Shown: one piece after another, positions 25,570 through 38,100 of the stretch
How positions within the stretch are numbered: position 1 is the first letter of the stretch
Layout of the letters: each line of letters opens with the position of its first letter
Translations under genes and position numbers: made by a program
Notes under the pieces: model-generated
What the model saw: the letters and a program-made list of their open reading frames with translations, nothing else
Databases searched by the model: none
Told to the model about the DNA's origin: nothing
From: Trichostrongylus colubriformis
Taxonomy: Eukaryota; Nematoda; Chromadorea; Rhabditida; Trichostrongylidae
DNA: 64,000 nt
Reading direction: 5' to 3'
NCBI GenBank assembly: GCA_963978905.1
Contig: OZ022257.1
Coordinates: 48,556,203-48,620,202, forward strand

Positions 25570-25810
25570 GGGTGTGTAGCCTTATGTTAGGATTCCGCAC
25601 GACGACGAGCAGCGTGCGACGCAGTGTGTGCGAGCTATGCGCTTCGCGATATTTAGGTCTCAGAATGATTACACGCTAATGCTAGGGACGCGATGCGCCA
25701 TTGACTTGTAATCGCTTCGAGACCCAACAACATGGCGCCTTTAGCTCGTCGTATTGTTTCGCTTGCGACATGCTGCGCTGCGAAATCCTGACATAAGAGG
25801 GTACACACCC
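25570..25810. mobile_element. MITE family M9, complete copy with 9-bp target duplication
   Basis: 241 bp. Termini GGGTGTGTAGCC and GGGTGTGTACCC (mirrored) are followed by related subterminal sequence. The identical 9-mer tggcaccac flanks both sides (25561-25569 and 25811-25819). A 9-bp duplication is characteristic of Mutator-like transposons; the TIRs here are shorter than in classical members. Confidence 0.82.
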
Positions 25811-28554
25811 TGGCACCACAACAGCCATGATGGTGAAAATCGTGATGAGCCAACTATATTTTATGCTAATCCTTTTGCTTCCACTCGACATCAAGCTTTG
25901 ACAATTTCAGCAATTTCGCCCCAGTTCACATTAGGATTAACGTCGGAGCCTTATTTCTGTAGACTCTTCGGGGATACCACTATGTGACTATTTATCTTCT
26001 CAAAACATGTGCCTCATAGATTCAGCCGCCCCTCCCCCACTCTGTGCTGCTTTGTAAAGTATGTATGTGCCTATTACGCCGAAGAAAAGTCTCTTTTCAT
26101 CGATATTCCAGAGCCCAAGATATTTCAGTCATAGATACGTAGCCTTCCGGTTAACCACCGAGGTCAAATGCAACGGCTGTTCACAAAACAGCCCTAAATA
26201 TGCACCAGAATGCATACACTGATTTGTAACGTAAACTTTTCGGACTATATCTCAGCGATGGTTCGGACGTCACTTTCAGTCCCATGGTAGTAGCTGAATC
26301 AGATCTTCTTCGTATTCTTCGGAAGGATGTCCTGCCATACATAGCGTGCTGAATGCGAACCGTACACATAAACCACTGGATTTCTTGGACTACATATATA
26401 GGGTGATCGATGAACATTTCAACACTGCTTTCACTGAGTAATTTTGCTCTAAGTGGACGTAACTTCGAGCGCTAACTCAATCCTCCGCTTAGCACAGTCA
26501 ACAGTATATTTTTTATTTTCATCTCCTTCTCTGCGATTGCTAGACAAGTAACCTTCCGTAAGTTTCTGCTGAGGGCCGCATAGTAGTACTCTGTGGTACT
26601 CTGTAATTCTTCACTTTGTTGTACCTCTAGAATTTCCATGTGTCTTTAACTTTCCCTTCTTCAGTGTCGAGTAAATTGTGAGCTGTTCAACCTCTGACAA
26701 AGAACGATATTTACTGGAGAAATTTCGGTCCTGCTCAGACACATATAAGCAATTCAGTTGCATCCTGAATTGCTGTAGGAACAATGAGCTATGAAAATTG
26801 GTGGTTTTATTGCAGAGACATTGTTTAGGGTCTGATATACCGAGCCTTGTGAATTTTGAATAGTCTGAAAGAAATTGGGTTACGTAGTGCACATTTTATT
26901 GCACGAATTATGGGTCACCCGCTATATACAAGAGGTCTATGAGTCAGACGTAGAGGCCAATTTCAAAAGTGATTGAACTACATCGAATGCTTCATCTTTT
27001 ATGCTTCACTACTGTCTTGACGACCGCGCCTGTTACACTTTTCTACCGCATAAGACCGCGCGCTTTTTTTCACTCGCTTACGTGCATGATACTGCTTATG
27101 TAAAGATCTCTACTTACAAAACCGTTCATTGTTTTTTCTTGTTTTTTTTTTCTTGTTGAAATTGTGTACTAGTCTATTTTGTCTTTTTAAAGTTCTATGT
27201 GGGACCTCTTGACTGTAATAATACCAAACCAAGTGACTGTAAACTCAAGACTGCTTCTTTGATTTTGCAACAGCACAATGCCAGCCGTCTGTCGCATCAT
27301 CTGTTTTCCGTCCGAGCCCAAAAAAGCGCACAGTACCAGTTACTCACTCATGTATTCAAAAATACCCCAACAACTATGTAGAGGATGTTTTCATAGACTA
27401 CGTTCCTAATAACAAGGTGAAGAGGAAACAAAATTTAATTTTTTATTGAATTTTTTACACACAGGTCAGCCCCTATTAATATCAAAAAACGCAACTCATG
27501 AGCCCATCATCCTGCTCTCCCACTCCGTGTTCCAAAATGCTGTGGGCAATGTACTCCCACGTGTCGAAGAAAATAGCGGCTTTTGTAAGACCGCTCGCTC
27601 CGCCGCCTGTCGACGGGGATCGAACACGACACCTCCTCCATCCTTGCTGACTTCTCATTACCAGTAACTGCAATTTGTTTTATAGCCATGTATTATTACA
27701 TAAAGCAAAAAGATTCCATTTCATATCTCCTCACGCGTTCGCTGTGAAACATCCTTCGCTTTTCATTCGCTGACCCCTGCAGGCACAACCCCTCCCTCCG
27801 GTCCGGTCAAATACGACCCGCTGTCGAGGAGTACCCGATTCCCGGTGTACGGCTGTGGGTGGAGCAGAGGATTAAAAACTGTAAGGTGATGATAACACCA
27901 CATCTATACAAGTAGTGGGTCTTATGACGTAAATAATTCTATACTATGGGGAACATCACATAAAAACTAAGCTATATACTAGTTAGTCATGAAAGGTAGA
28001 CTCACATTCAAATGCCCCCATGATTGTGTATAAAAATTGGAAAAGGACCAATCAACGTCGGGCTGTGGTCAACCCCTTTCAAAGCAATTCCCTGTGATGA
28101 TGAATCACAGGTACAGCACTTTCGCGATTCGACGCATTCGACGTGAATTGAAAAATTTATTTATGGTGACAACCACTCTATCACTTCGTACAAACGCATA
28201 TGTTCACGAGATCGTCAGCTAATCGGCCATAAGCGGAATACTTCGATCAAGGCTGAAAACAGATTCCATCAAGTGTTGCCTATTCCGGTACTAACTGGGA
28301 AAAACTCTTTCATGCGATTGAGTCCATTATTTCGAAGGTACATTTTTGTTTGAAAGTAATTTTCTCTTTTTTCTGGTTTCGGAGGCAATTTATGGGTTTG
28401 AATGCGTACTGGAGATACTCAATTAATTTTTGTTCACGGTGTAGTTCAACGCCATTACTTCAAAAACCAAACTCATTCGAAGCTTACACGTAAAGGTTGT
28501 TCAATATACTGACCACGAGCATCCGCTTTTGGGTCACAGTTTAGCGCCACGTTA

Positions 28555-28734
28555 GGCCGCGTTCATACCTTGCGCCGAAAGGACATAGCTGCTTCAGAGG
28601 CAGGGGGCAGGGTGGCAGGGATAGGTGCAGTAGGTGCAGAGGCGACACAAGCAACGAGACAGGATGGCACAGGCGAAGACGCAGAGACACGCAGCCATGT
28701 CCTGCCACCGGCACCGCAAAGTATGAACGCGGCC
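28555..28734. mobile_element. GC-rich MITE with perfect 14-bp TIRs
   Basis: ggccgcgttcatac at 28555-28568 is exactly mirrored at 28721-28734. The core (ggcaggg and aggtgcag motifs) resembles 12225-12420 and the core of 14504-14799. It lies just downstream of the HAP-B terminal exon. Confidence 0.75.
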
Positions 28735-29060
28735 TCAAACAAAGATGGCAAAGGCTGACGTCAGCCTGGCCCCAAACGCATTCGAACGTGAATGCGATAT
28801 TCGTGTGGAGTGTAATGAATAACCTCCCACGTAACCAATAAGAAAAACGTATGTTGTATCCTAACTCAACAGCATTCACAGGATGAGTCTTCAAAATCTT
28901 CAATCCCTTTATCAAGCAGCGGTTTCTGGTATTGTGATGTTGAATTGTGGTCGTTTCTACCATAAGCATAGATAATGCCTTTGCATTAATTTACATATGC
29001 CATATTACAGAAATCCACAACTCTTGAAGAATAGGTTTTCCAACCTTTCAATGAAAATGA

Positions 29061-29138
29061 TCAACAAAGCGCACCTACAGCCATAACAGCCCACGAGGAA
29101 GCACTTGAGGCTTGAGAAAGAGGATTGACGTTGCACCA
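29061..29138 (-). CDS. HAP-B exon 11: terminal exon
   Basis: After acceptor GTTTCAG it reads WCNVNPLSQA followed by a short, mildly hydrophobic tail ending VGALC and TGA. It is assigned by its match to the HAP-A and HAP-C terminal exons. At 25 residues it is the shortest tail of the three. Confidence 0.78.
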   Translation of the reverse strand, partial: WCNVNPLSQASSASSWAVMAVGALC

Positions 29139-32100
29139 CTGAAACGAAAGGATGACCGTTTTCACAAGTACAGAAAGACACTCGCGCTTCTCCACCATGA
29201 CATCAGCGCTTTCATGAATTGATTTTTTTTGCAGAAGTATGGTTCTTCATGTGTTGATCGGATTTATCTGTCTTTATACTGTGTACTTGGTGGTGAAAAA
29301 GGTTCAATGAATGGCGTCAAAATCTTCGCTTCCAACTGAGGTATTGCTGAGCGTGTACAGATTTTTTTCGTTCCAGCCTTCCATTAGCGTGTTTCAAAGC
29401 TATTTTCAATGAAATAAGAACAAGGAACTGCTCTTTGTAAACAGCTACTGCCGTCATCGCGGTGATAATGTCATGGTTACCGTTACGTGTTATAGTTGTC
29501 AAAGTTGCTGTAGTGACGATGTTGTAGCGAAATCGCTACCACGTACAGATGGTTGGAACACATTTACCGTATATTGGATATGTATATTATATGCGGTTTC
29601 GATTGAGAATAGGAAGAAATTTTTCACCTTGAGGCTGATCCGGTAAACATTACAGAAAATGTTGCCATTTCTCAAGCATCCGACGAGCGCGGAACCTCAG
29701 CTCATAAGCTAGCGGTATACAAGCATTAAGCGGTATATAAGTATTAGCGCTTTTTAACAATAGTGTAAATCCCTCCTTTACTCCCACTCTGGTAATCACC
29801 ATCAATCCAGCAATTTCCAGAGCAATCGTCGGCACGGCTAATCGCTCTTTGCCCTCACACGTCCCAGCAACACCGTAAGTTCCTCAGCCATTCCCTGTTC
29901 TGCTACAATCGATTCAGTACTTTTCAGAGCTATCGTCGGCACTGCTCACTGCTTCTTTCCGTCTATCACCACTATCAATACTCAACGACCGATTACTAGA
30001 ACTTCTGTTAGTACTCAACCGTTGTGCAACTCAACTTGTGCTATGGCTTACTACTACAGTTGAACCAAAAAAAGCTCCATACTAGATAATTCTGCAATTC
30101 TGCAATAGTGTGGTACCTGAGCTATGGGTAGATCTGGCTTTGTTTTATTCGCGAACGCCTTGAAAATTTTTAAACTGCAGAACAATCGTCCTTCACAGAG
30201 ATCGATGAATTGAGTTATAGGATAAAATGTAACATTCTCGTCGTTTTGGTGGTACATCATCTGGAAGGAATACCATCACAGCAAGTAACGTGCAGAGGAG
30301 TGCCACAAGAAATTCAGGAACATGTAACTGAGGAGCTGCAACCCACCTTGAAGTACGGCTTATTGTCGGTACGATTTCGCCATAATTCAAAGAATGCCGC
30401 AGCAGAGTATACCGGGTAACCGTTTGGATGGATAACTTTGTCTTGGATACCCAGGATAGCGAAAATCGCATAAATAGTGCTGTCATGCTATAAAAGATCA
30501 ATATTTGTCTAGATTCCATAATAAGATAGATTAACCTCAAGCAGAGACAACTGAGAAATCGGAGCATCGGCTGACTTTTGAATTTTGGCTTTTGCAGTTA
30601 TCATGCGTTTAGAACGAAATGTCAGCTAATCTGTTGCTGTTGGACTAATCAAATGAAGTTTTCAAGTGTTGGACTAATCCGATGAAGTTTTCTGGGAGTC
30701 CGGTTTATAGAATAGTACACTCCTCCTGGATTGGGCGCCTATCGTCGGCCAATCCTCGTAGAACCGCTTGCGGCGGCCCAAGAGGGCAGCTTACTTAGCC
30801 GCTTCCGCACGGTGGCTTCGCCGGTTTTATACTTTGGTCAGTTACTGCCCAGTCCTTACTGAGCGACCTCAACAGACCCATTCCTGACTTTCCCGATTGG
30901 CGCAAGCCCCGCCCACGATGAACAGAGCTAGGCTTGGAACTTATGTGCTCCGTACACATTTGTTGGCCCCTATTGCCTGACTTGCCCGACCTCTTCAGGC
31001 CCGTTTCTAACATGCTTCTTGTGTGCTCCGTAAAGCTGGTCAGTCCCTGCCCAGTCCTTACTGAGCGGCCTTAACAGACCCATTCCTGACCTTCCCGATT
31101 GGCGCAAGCCCCGCCCATGATGAACAGAGCTAGGCTTGGAACTTATGTGCTCCGTACACATTTGTTGGCCCCTATTGCCTGACTTGCCCGACCTGTCCAG
31201 CCCCGTTGCTAACTTGCTTCTTGTGCGCTCCGTAGCCCTCACCCACTTTGGTCAACCCCTACCACTGCTAACTTACCCGACCACTCCACGTTGGAGCTGA
31301 GCCAAAAGTGGATTATGTGACAAACAAACGGACACACACACAAACACACCAAACTTCTGATTTATATATAGTTGATGGATGGATTTACATAAAGGTCTCC
31401 TACACAATATAGCTTGTTTATATATAGGTCTTCACGCACTCAGCTTGCCCGACCTCTCCAGGCCCATTACTAACTTACCCGATTTCAGAACCTAAGCGTG
31501 AAGTTAAATTTGAGCACAGTTCATTTTTGCGTAAGCCCCATCCACGGTAGGCGGGTCTAGGCTTAGTTCATATGAGCTTCGTGCACTTTGATCAACCGCT
31601 ACCCACCCCTAACTTGCCCGACCTCTCCACATTGCAGTTAAGAGCGGATAATGTAACAAACAAACAGAGACACACGCACACGAACACACCAAACTTCTGG
31701 TTTATACAGTAGCGCTCAAAAGTCTTCAGCCAAACACTTTTCTGTCACAACTTTTCTTCTACTTGACCAAATTTGACAAAATTTTAATATGTGGTGCCTG
31801 AGCCTAGTCAACATTTCCTTCTACTTGAGTGCCGCTTGACTTTTTTCATGGTTTTTTTTACAAGAATTTACTACAGAACAACCGGAAAAAAGGAAAAGGC
31901 TTAGTCAAGAAAAACCGCTTCCTTTACAAAAAAAAACTAACAAGCCTTAGAAAACATCAATATTCTGTAGAGGAACCACGACTTCTGATGACAACTGCAC
32001 AGCGGGATGGCATAGGGATGGCACTCCAAAAAAAAAAAAAAAATTGCATTCAGCCACGTTACATAAACCGTTGAGCGCCAAAATAGTATATTTAGTTTGC

Positions 32101-35100
32101 AGTGTCTGCAAGTACAACAAACTGAAATTTCTGTTAGATCGGTCCAGTCGCAAAAAAGTTACAGGTGAAAAACTCAAGTGATAAACCATTTGGCCGAAGA
32201 CTTTTGAGAGCTACTGTATATAGGTAACGGAAATTAGTAATGGGAATGAGGACGAGTGGAAGCGGTGCATGTGGTGCAGACAGGTTGAAAGTGGTTGACG
32301 CCGCACTGCAGGATCGGCATATGCACCCTCCATGTATCCCCAAATAATGCCTCCTCACCTTACCGGCCCATTAACGCAGCAGCTGTGGCTCAAAAGGCAC
32401 CTATAAATACCAAAGTCATCCATACTACGAGTAGTGTTTAGTGTCTTCTTCCGCATATCTATAGGTTAGGTAATGGAGTCAGTCCTTACCCAGTCCTTAC
32501 TTGGGCGACCTCAACAGACCCATTCCTGACCTTCTCGATTTTTGGAACCCAACCGAGGACTAAAATTTGAGCACTCATCGTTTTCGTCGCAAGCCCTGCC
32601 AAAGGTAGGCGAAGCCGGGCTTAGTTCTTAGGTGCTCCGTACACTTTGGTTGGCCCCTACCGAATCCTAACTTACCCAACCTCTCCAGACCCATTCCTAA
32701 CTTGCTTCTTATGTGCTTCGTACACTTTGGTCATGCCCGACCTCAACAGACCCATTCCTCACCTTACGATTTTCTGGAATCCAAGCGAGGACTTAAATCT
32801 GAGCACCCATCGATTTCGGCGCAGGCCCGCCCACGTTGGGCGGAATTCGTTTTGGTTCTTATGTTCTCCGTTCACTTATGTTGGCCCCTACGGAATCTTA
32901 ACTTGCTCGACCTCTACGTCTCCCCATGAACATTTCTGCGCAAACCCGGCCACGGTGGGTGGGACCAGGCTTAGTTCTTATGATCTTCGTGCACTTTGGT
33001 CAACTCCTACCCACTCCCAACTTGCCCGACCTCTCCACGTTAGAGTTGAACTAAGAGTGCATTATGCGACGGAAGGGACAGACAAACACACCAGACTTCT
33101 ACTGTATATATAGGTAATGGGTACCGAACCACACATTAAGTGACGTCCTATGCTCTCCTCTCTCTACTCATGGTAACAACGTTTGGACCTACCGCCGAAT
33201 AAGCGTAATATTTGAGGCCATTCATCCATTTGCAACCTTTGTGGATCACATTCAAGCACTTCATTTTCATATTCATGTGCATCATAATTTCGTTGAATAT
33301 CGATCCACCTCGTAACTTTTGTATTTCAGAGCCAATATCGAGACCGTTTATTATTATAGTTTTATCTGAAACGCAACCGTTTACTTTATCTCATTCTAAC
33401 CATTTCTTTGATAATTGTCAAATACCAACTTTGAAAGCGATCAATGAGTATAACGGTGAACGTCATTGGGAGTGCCTATGTGTACTCCGGGTTCAGAATA
33501 ATCCCAAGAGCACATAAATATAATTCTACCGAAATGCAAAATACGGTGGCTCTAATTTTCTAATCCTACTTCCTACTTTTTATAAAGAAAAACTCTTCAT
33601 CCATTCGGAAAGTTTCACTGTGACTGAAACTCACTGAAAACGCCGTTCTTATATGCATCTAATTGAGATTGCACGGTGGTCATTCTTTTGAAGAGATCGT
33701 CGTTGAACCACGTATTTACTACCCTCAAAGTTTCGTTAGCATGGATTTGCTGAAAACGAACGTTTTGAATGCGATTCAGAATAAGTGTTTTATCGATTGA
33801 TTTCTCTGCGCCCAATGCTTCGTTATTGTGTAGCTGCACGCCTGCAGGAATAAGCTGACTGGAACTCATATCTATGGCACATTCGAGCTTGTGGCCATTG
33901 TGGAGTGTGATTCAATCACAATTTCCATGAGCACATAAGTGGGGTTGAAGAAGAAATATGAGAACTATGCACTCGTCGGTCAGATGAAGTCAGAAATATC
34001 CAAAACATTATTCAAAACCACCATTTTGCTTCGTGGTAGGTTCCAACTTCTCTCTTCGTATAACCTCGGCATCGATATTGTATTAGAAGTTCTTCTGTTG
34101 TGCCAACGAGGTTGTTAGGTGGAATATTTATTTACGGCCTGACAGGTTTCGACAAGATCGTCTTCCTCGAAGGCCTAAACGTGGCTCAAGACTAGGATTT
34201 TGTCCACTACACCGTCAAACGCTTCATCCCCCTGGCGGTTTTGACGGAGATCTAGGAAAACACCAGAGAAACTCCGTACGTTAGAAACAAACTCACCCAA
34301 TCCACCACCGTACGAGTGGAACAACGCCACTCCGTGTTAGTTGTAATTAGTGAATGAGAGATGCCACGTCGTCCTTATACATATATAGTATTGTTTGGGA
34401 CATGCATGTCTCCTATTTTTTTTAGATCAGTAGCTCGCAATGTGGTGCAAATGGCAAGAGGTCATTTGTGACGGATAAGCACTCATTTCGGTTGTTCATA
34501 CTTGGATTTTTTGCGGAAATCCAAAATGCCTCGAGCACTTTTCTAGCAGAAATCTCAGTCTCATATGCCAAAATTGTGCACTTAACATCAAAATCGTTTC
34601 CACCATGCTCCTCGGTCATATGCTTTCCCAAAGGTGTTCTTACGTTACCACGCCTTTTGCCAGCAAGATGTTCTTGTATACGTATTGCTAGTGCTCTCCC
34701 AGTCTCCCCAATGTACGTTGCGTTACATGTCAGACATTCAATCAAATAGATGACACCGATTTTGGCGCAATCTCTAATTTTACCATACGGACATGTAACA
34801 CAGTTCTCTGATATGCACCGCTTGTCGTAAAGCCTGTTTCGCACGAGCTGGCTTTTGATATTGCCATTAGGAATACTAACTATGACAACATCATCGTCCA
34901 GTTGTGCTCGGACGAGGCACCTTCGAATCGCAGAAGTAACTCTATCAGGGGGGGGGGTCGCTGGTTATTGGTACGACCACGCCTTCTTCGCACCTAATTA
35001 CTTTTGCCTCGCACATGGGGTGCGAGGTGACCCCAATTAGCTGCGAGAGCTCACGGATCATCATGTTACCCACATTGATCCATAAAATGAGTGAAAAACA

Positions 35101-38100
35101 AATCAGACAAGCAATATAAAAACGACAATTTTCTTGAAGAGGTAATCACAATTTCACAAACTTTCCGAAACATGGTCATCTTAAACTCTATCCAAGAGAA
35201 GCGGAATGGTATTGGTGATGGCAATAAACTCTGACTTCCGATGGAACTTCTAAATGCTTATTTACATCAAAAAATATGGCACGTTTTGAAACGGAATAAG
35301 ATGGCCATTGATGAATAAGCCTTTCTTCTGCAATACCTATGACAGCAATTTAGCTAATCGCAAGAGGATGTTCTTCTTGCAAACGAAACACCCGCCACTT
35401 AGCCTCATATACAGTGTGTCCCAAAAGTATAGGTCCACCCTATTTTTCATCCATATCTCCAGAATGGACCAGCGATTCCTTTCCAAATTTTCATCTGTGG
35501 TACCTGATCACAGTAGCGATCAAACGCCTCAGTAAAATTGGAGACATAGAATCGCAAAATTTTATTTGCTTTTTTATTCAAAAATAGGGGTGTCCCAAAA
35601 GTATAGGTCCACTCAGTCTTTCCGCCTTGCTACCTTCGAGAGGTAAGTTGTGAGGTAAATGTGTTGACTCATCCTTCTGAGATTTACTCTACAGTGCCAT
35701 GCCACGTGGTACGCATTTATCCGAGTACGAAAAAAGACAAATTCTGGCCTACAAGGATGTGGAACTCAGCAATCGCAAAATTCTGAGAAGATGGGCCTAT
35801 TCCACAACTTGATCGACAGCTTCTGTAGCACCAAGGACCTGTACGGAACGAAAAAGAGAAGTGGAAGGCCGCAGAAGCTTTCTGAGAGGGAGAAGCGTCG
35901 GATCCTCGACGCTGCGTCCAATTCCAGAAAGGGTGTTTGTCGGCTGTGCTGGGAACTGGCACCTAATGTATGTATGTACCGCTGTTTATATGGTAGTAAA
36001 TTGCTTTCTAGAACGTCCTGATAAGCCCTGGAGTCTATACGATGCGTGATGAATAGTATCCTGCTTTTACCAAAGCGAGAGAAGGCGGCCCAAACCATAA
36101 AATTACCACCAGCAAATCCGCGCCTCGAGAAGTGGCGCGGCTCCTCCCTCAAATCCTTCCAGTGACTTGCCAAGCCATCGGGTTCATCCAATTTTGAATT
36201 TTCTCATCAGAAAAGATACCGGCAACGCTATTACTGATACGCCGTGAACTATACTACGTCAATAATGTAACCCTGCAGGCTACCTCATCCCATTGATGCG
36301 TCCAGCTGACATTTTACTTGGCAAAATGGATTTGAGCCTCTTCGTGTGCCCTCGTGAGGTATGGCGTGGACGAGAGCCGTCTTCGCTCGAAGTGAGGAGA
36401 CGGCTTGAGCAGACGGTGCACAGTGTTTTTCGATACAGTAGGTGTCAGTTCCCTGCACAGCAGACAAACACCCTTTCTGGAATTGGACGCAGCGCTGAGG
36501 ATCCGACGCTTCTGCCTCTCAGAAAGCTTCTGCAGTCTTCCTTTTGTCTTTTTCGTTCCGTACAGGTCCTTGGTGCTACAGAAGCTGTCGATCAAGTTGT
36601 GAAATAGGCCCATCTTCCCAGAAATTTTGCGATTGCTGAGTCCCACATCCTTGTAGGCCAGAATTTGTCCTTTTTCGTACTCGGATAAGTGCGTACCGCG
36701 TGGCATGGCACTGTAGAGTAAATCTCAGAGGGATGCGTCAACACATTTACTTCACAACTTACCTCTCGAAGGTAGCAAGGCGGAAAGACTGAGTGGACCT
36801 ATACTTTTGGGACACCCCTATTTTTGAATAAAAAAGCAAATAAAATTTTGCGATTCTATGTCTCCAATTTTACTGAGGCGTTTGATCGCTACAGTGATCA
36901 GGTACCACAGAAAAAAATTTGGAAAGGAATCGCTGGTCCATTCTGGAGATATGGATGAAAAATAGGGTGGACCTATACTTTTGGGACACACTGTATTCAT
37001 CTCAGATTTATGTTATTTTTGTGTTGTCACTCTTCGTTAATAGATAATAAATACACCTGAATAATCAGCATAATAGCACCGCCCGCCCGGCTCCGCCCCC
37101 AGTCGTGACTCCATGTAGTGACCCGCCTCTGCCAGTCGGTGCTTATACACTTTCCCCCCGGGAGGAGAGGGCACCGGGCGAATGCTGCTAGGATGCCAGG
37201 CTGGACTGTTGAGGGTGAGAGCTTGACTCTCACGCTCTGCAGGCCGTTAGGACGCGGTGCGATCGGGCGGACCGCGGTCGGCTTGGTTGAGCGCTGGTAT
37301 GCCCACGTCCGCTATACCCGAGGGCGTGGACGGCTGCAGGCGGGCTAGAAGCCTACAAGGTGCAGGAGTCACTGCACTCACCGCTTTTTCGCTCACAACA
37401 TATTGTGCAGCTGTAAATAGTTTGTTTGAGCTACTTGAAGTTTGTTTGAGCTACTTGACCTATGTAGACCACTTATAATTCAAATCAACCTTCTCGACCG
37501 CCTCCTAACACATGATGCTATTTCCTATGGCATTTGCGTGGACAATGTAGGACTTTGTTCTGTATTGTCGTTCCTAATCAAATCTGTTAACATGCCTCGT
37601 TATGCAGGTGTGCTGGCGATATGAAAATGTTTTATGGCTATGCTGTCTAAAATTAATTAATAGGTATAGTGCGGGCCTATTTAGCTTTCTTCACATTTAT
37701 TAGCTCCCATTCTTGAGTTGAATTGTTCCGTTCTTGGTGTTTTGTATAGTTAAGATGGCATGTCACAAAGGTGGCGTAATAAATAAATAAATAAATAAAT
37801 AAATAATAGCGGTTAATCTGTATTTCCATTAATGAACCTTTACTCAATTAATGGATCAATGAGGGTGACAAGATGATCCGCGACTTCTCGCCGCTAACTG
37901 GGGTCACCTCGCACCTCATGTGCGAGGCAACAGTAATTAGCTGCGAAAAAGGCGGGGTCGTACCAATAACCACCTTCCCCTCTATCAGAGATGAAAGGTA
38001 TGCACAGGGGGACCTTATCCACACGTGGTACACTACGGTGCTCAGCAGGAATTCTACCACAATGTCCTGGTACAACGTAGCCATCAGAAGCAGCTATGTC

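Larger units (their letters stand above)
19531..29060. other. Spacer between HAP-A and HAP-B
   Basis: This holds the upstream region of HAP-A and the downstream region of HAP-B. No exon with family similarity and no frame longer than about 140 codons with a recognisable domain was found on either strand. The recognised content is the mobile elements and repeats listed separately (20170-20952, 21712-21909, 22270-22440 with 22985-23115, 22538-22642, 25570-25810, 28555-28734). The HAP-A promoter should lie just above 19530; no TATA box or other motif could be defended. Confidence 0.6.
35412..36993 (-). mobile_element. Rearranged Tc1-like transposon with two head-to-head 5' arms
   Basis: 1582 bp flanked by TA (35410-35411 and 36994-36995). 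The ends read CAGTGTGTCCCAAAAGTATA and its mirror. Each arm of about 555 bp (35412-35966 and 36993-36437) includes the TIR, a second internal TIR-like copy (35586-35616 and its mirror; the IR/DR layout of Tc1-like elements), and the start of the transposase (MPRGTHLSEYEK). Between the arms lies part of the catalytic domain. Confidence 0.85.

Noticed and set aside
28541..28969. 142-codon minus-strand frame
   Set aside because: Its centre is the GC-rich MITE at 28555-28734; no domain and no splice support.
32646..33113. 155-codon plus-strand frame
   Set aside because: It reads through degenerate satellite units; frame and content shift from unit to unit.
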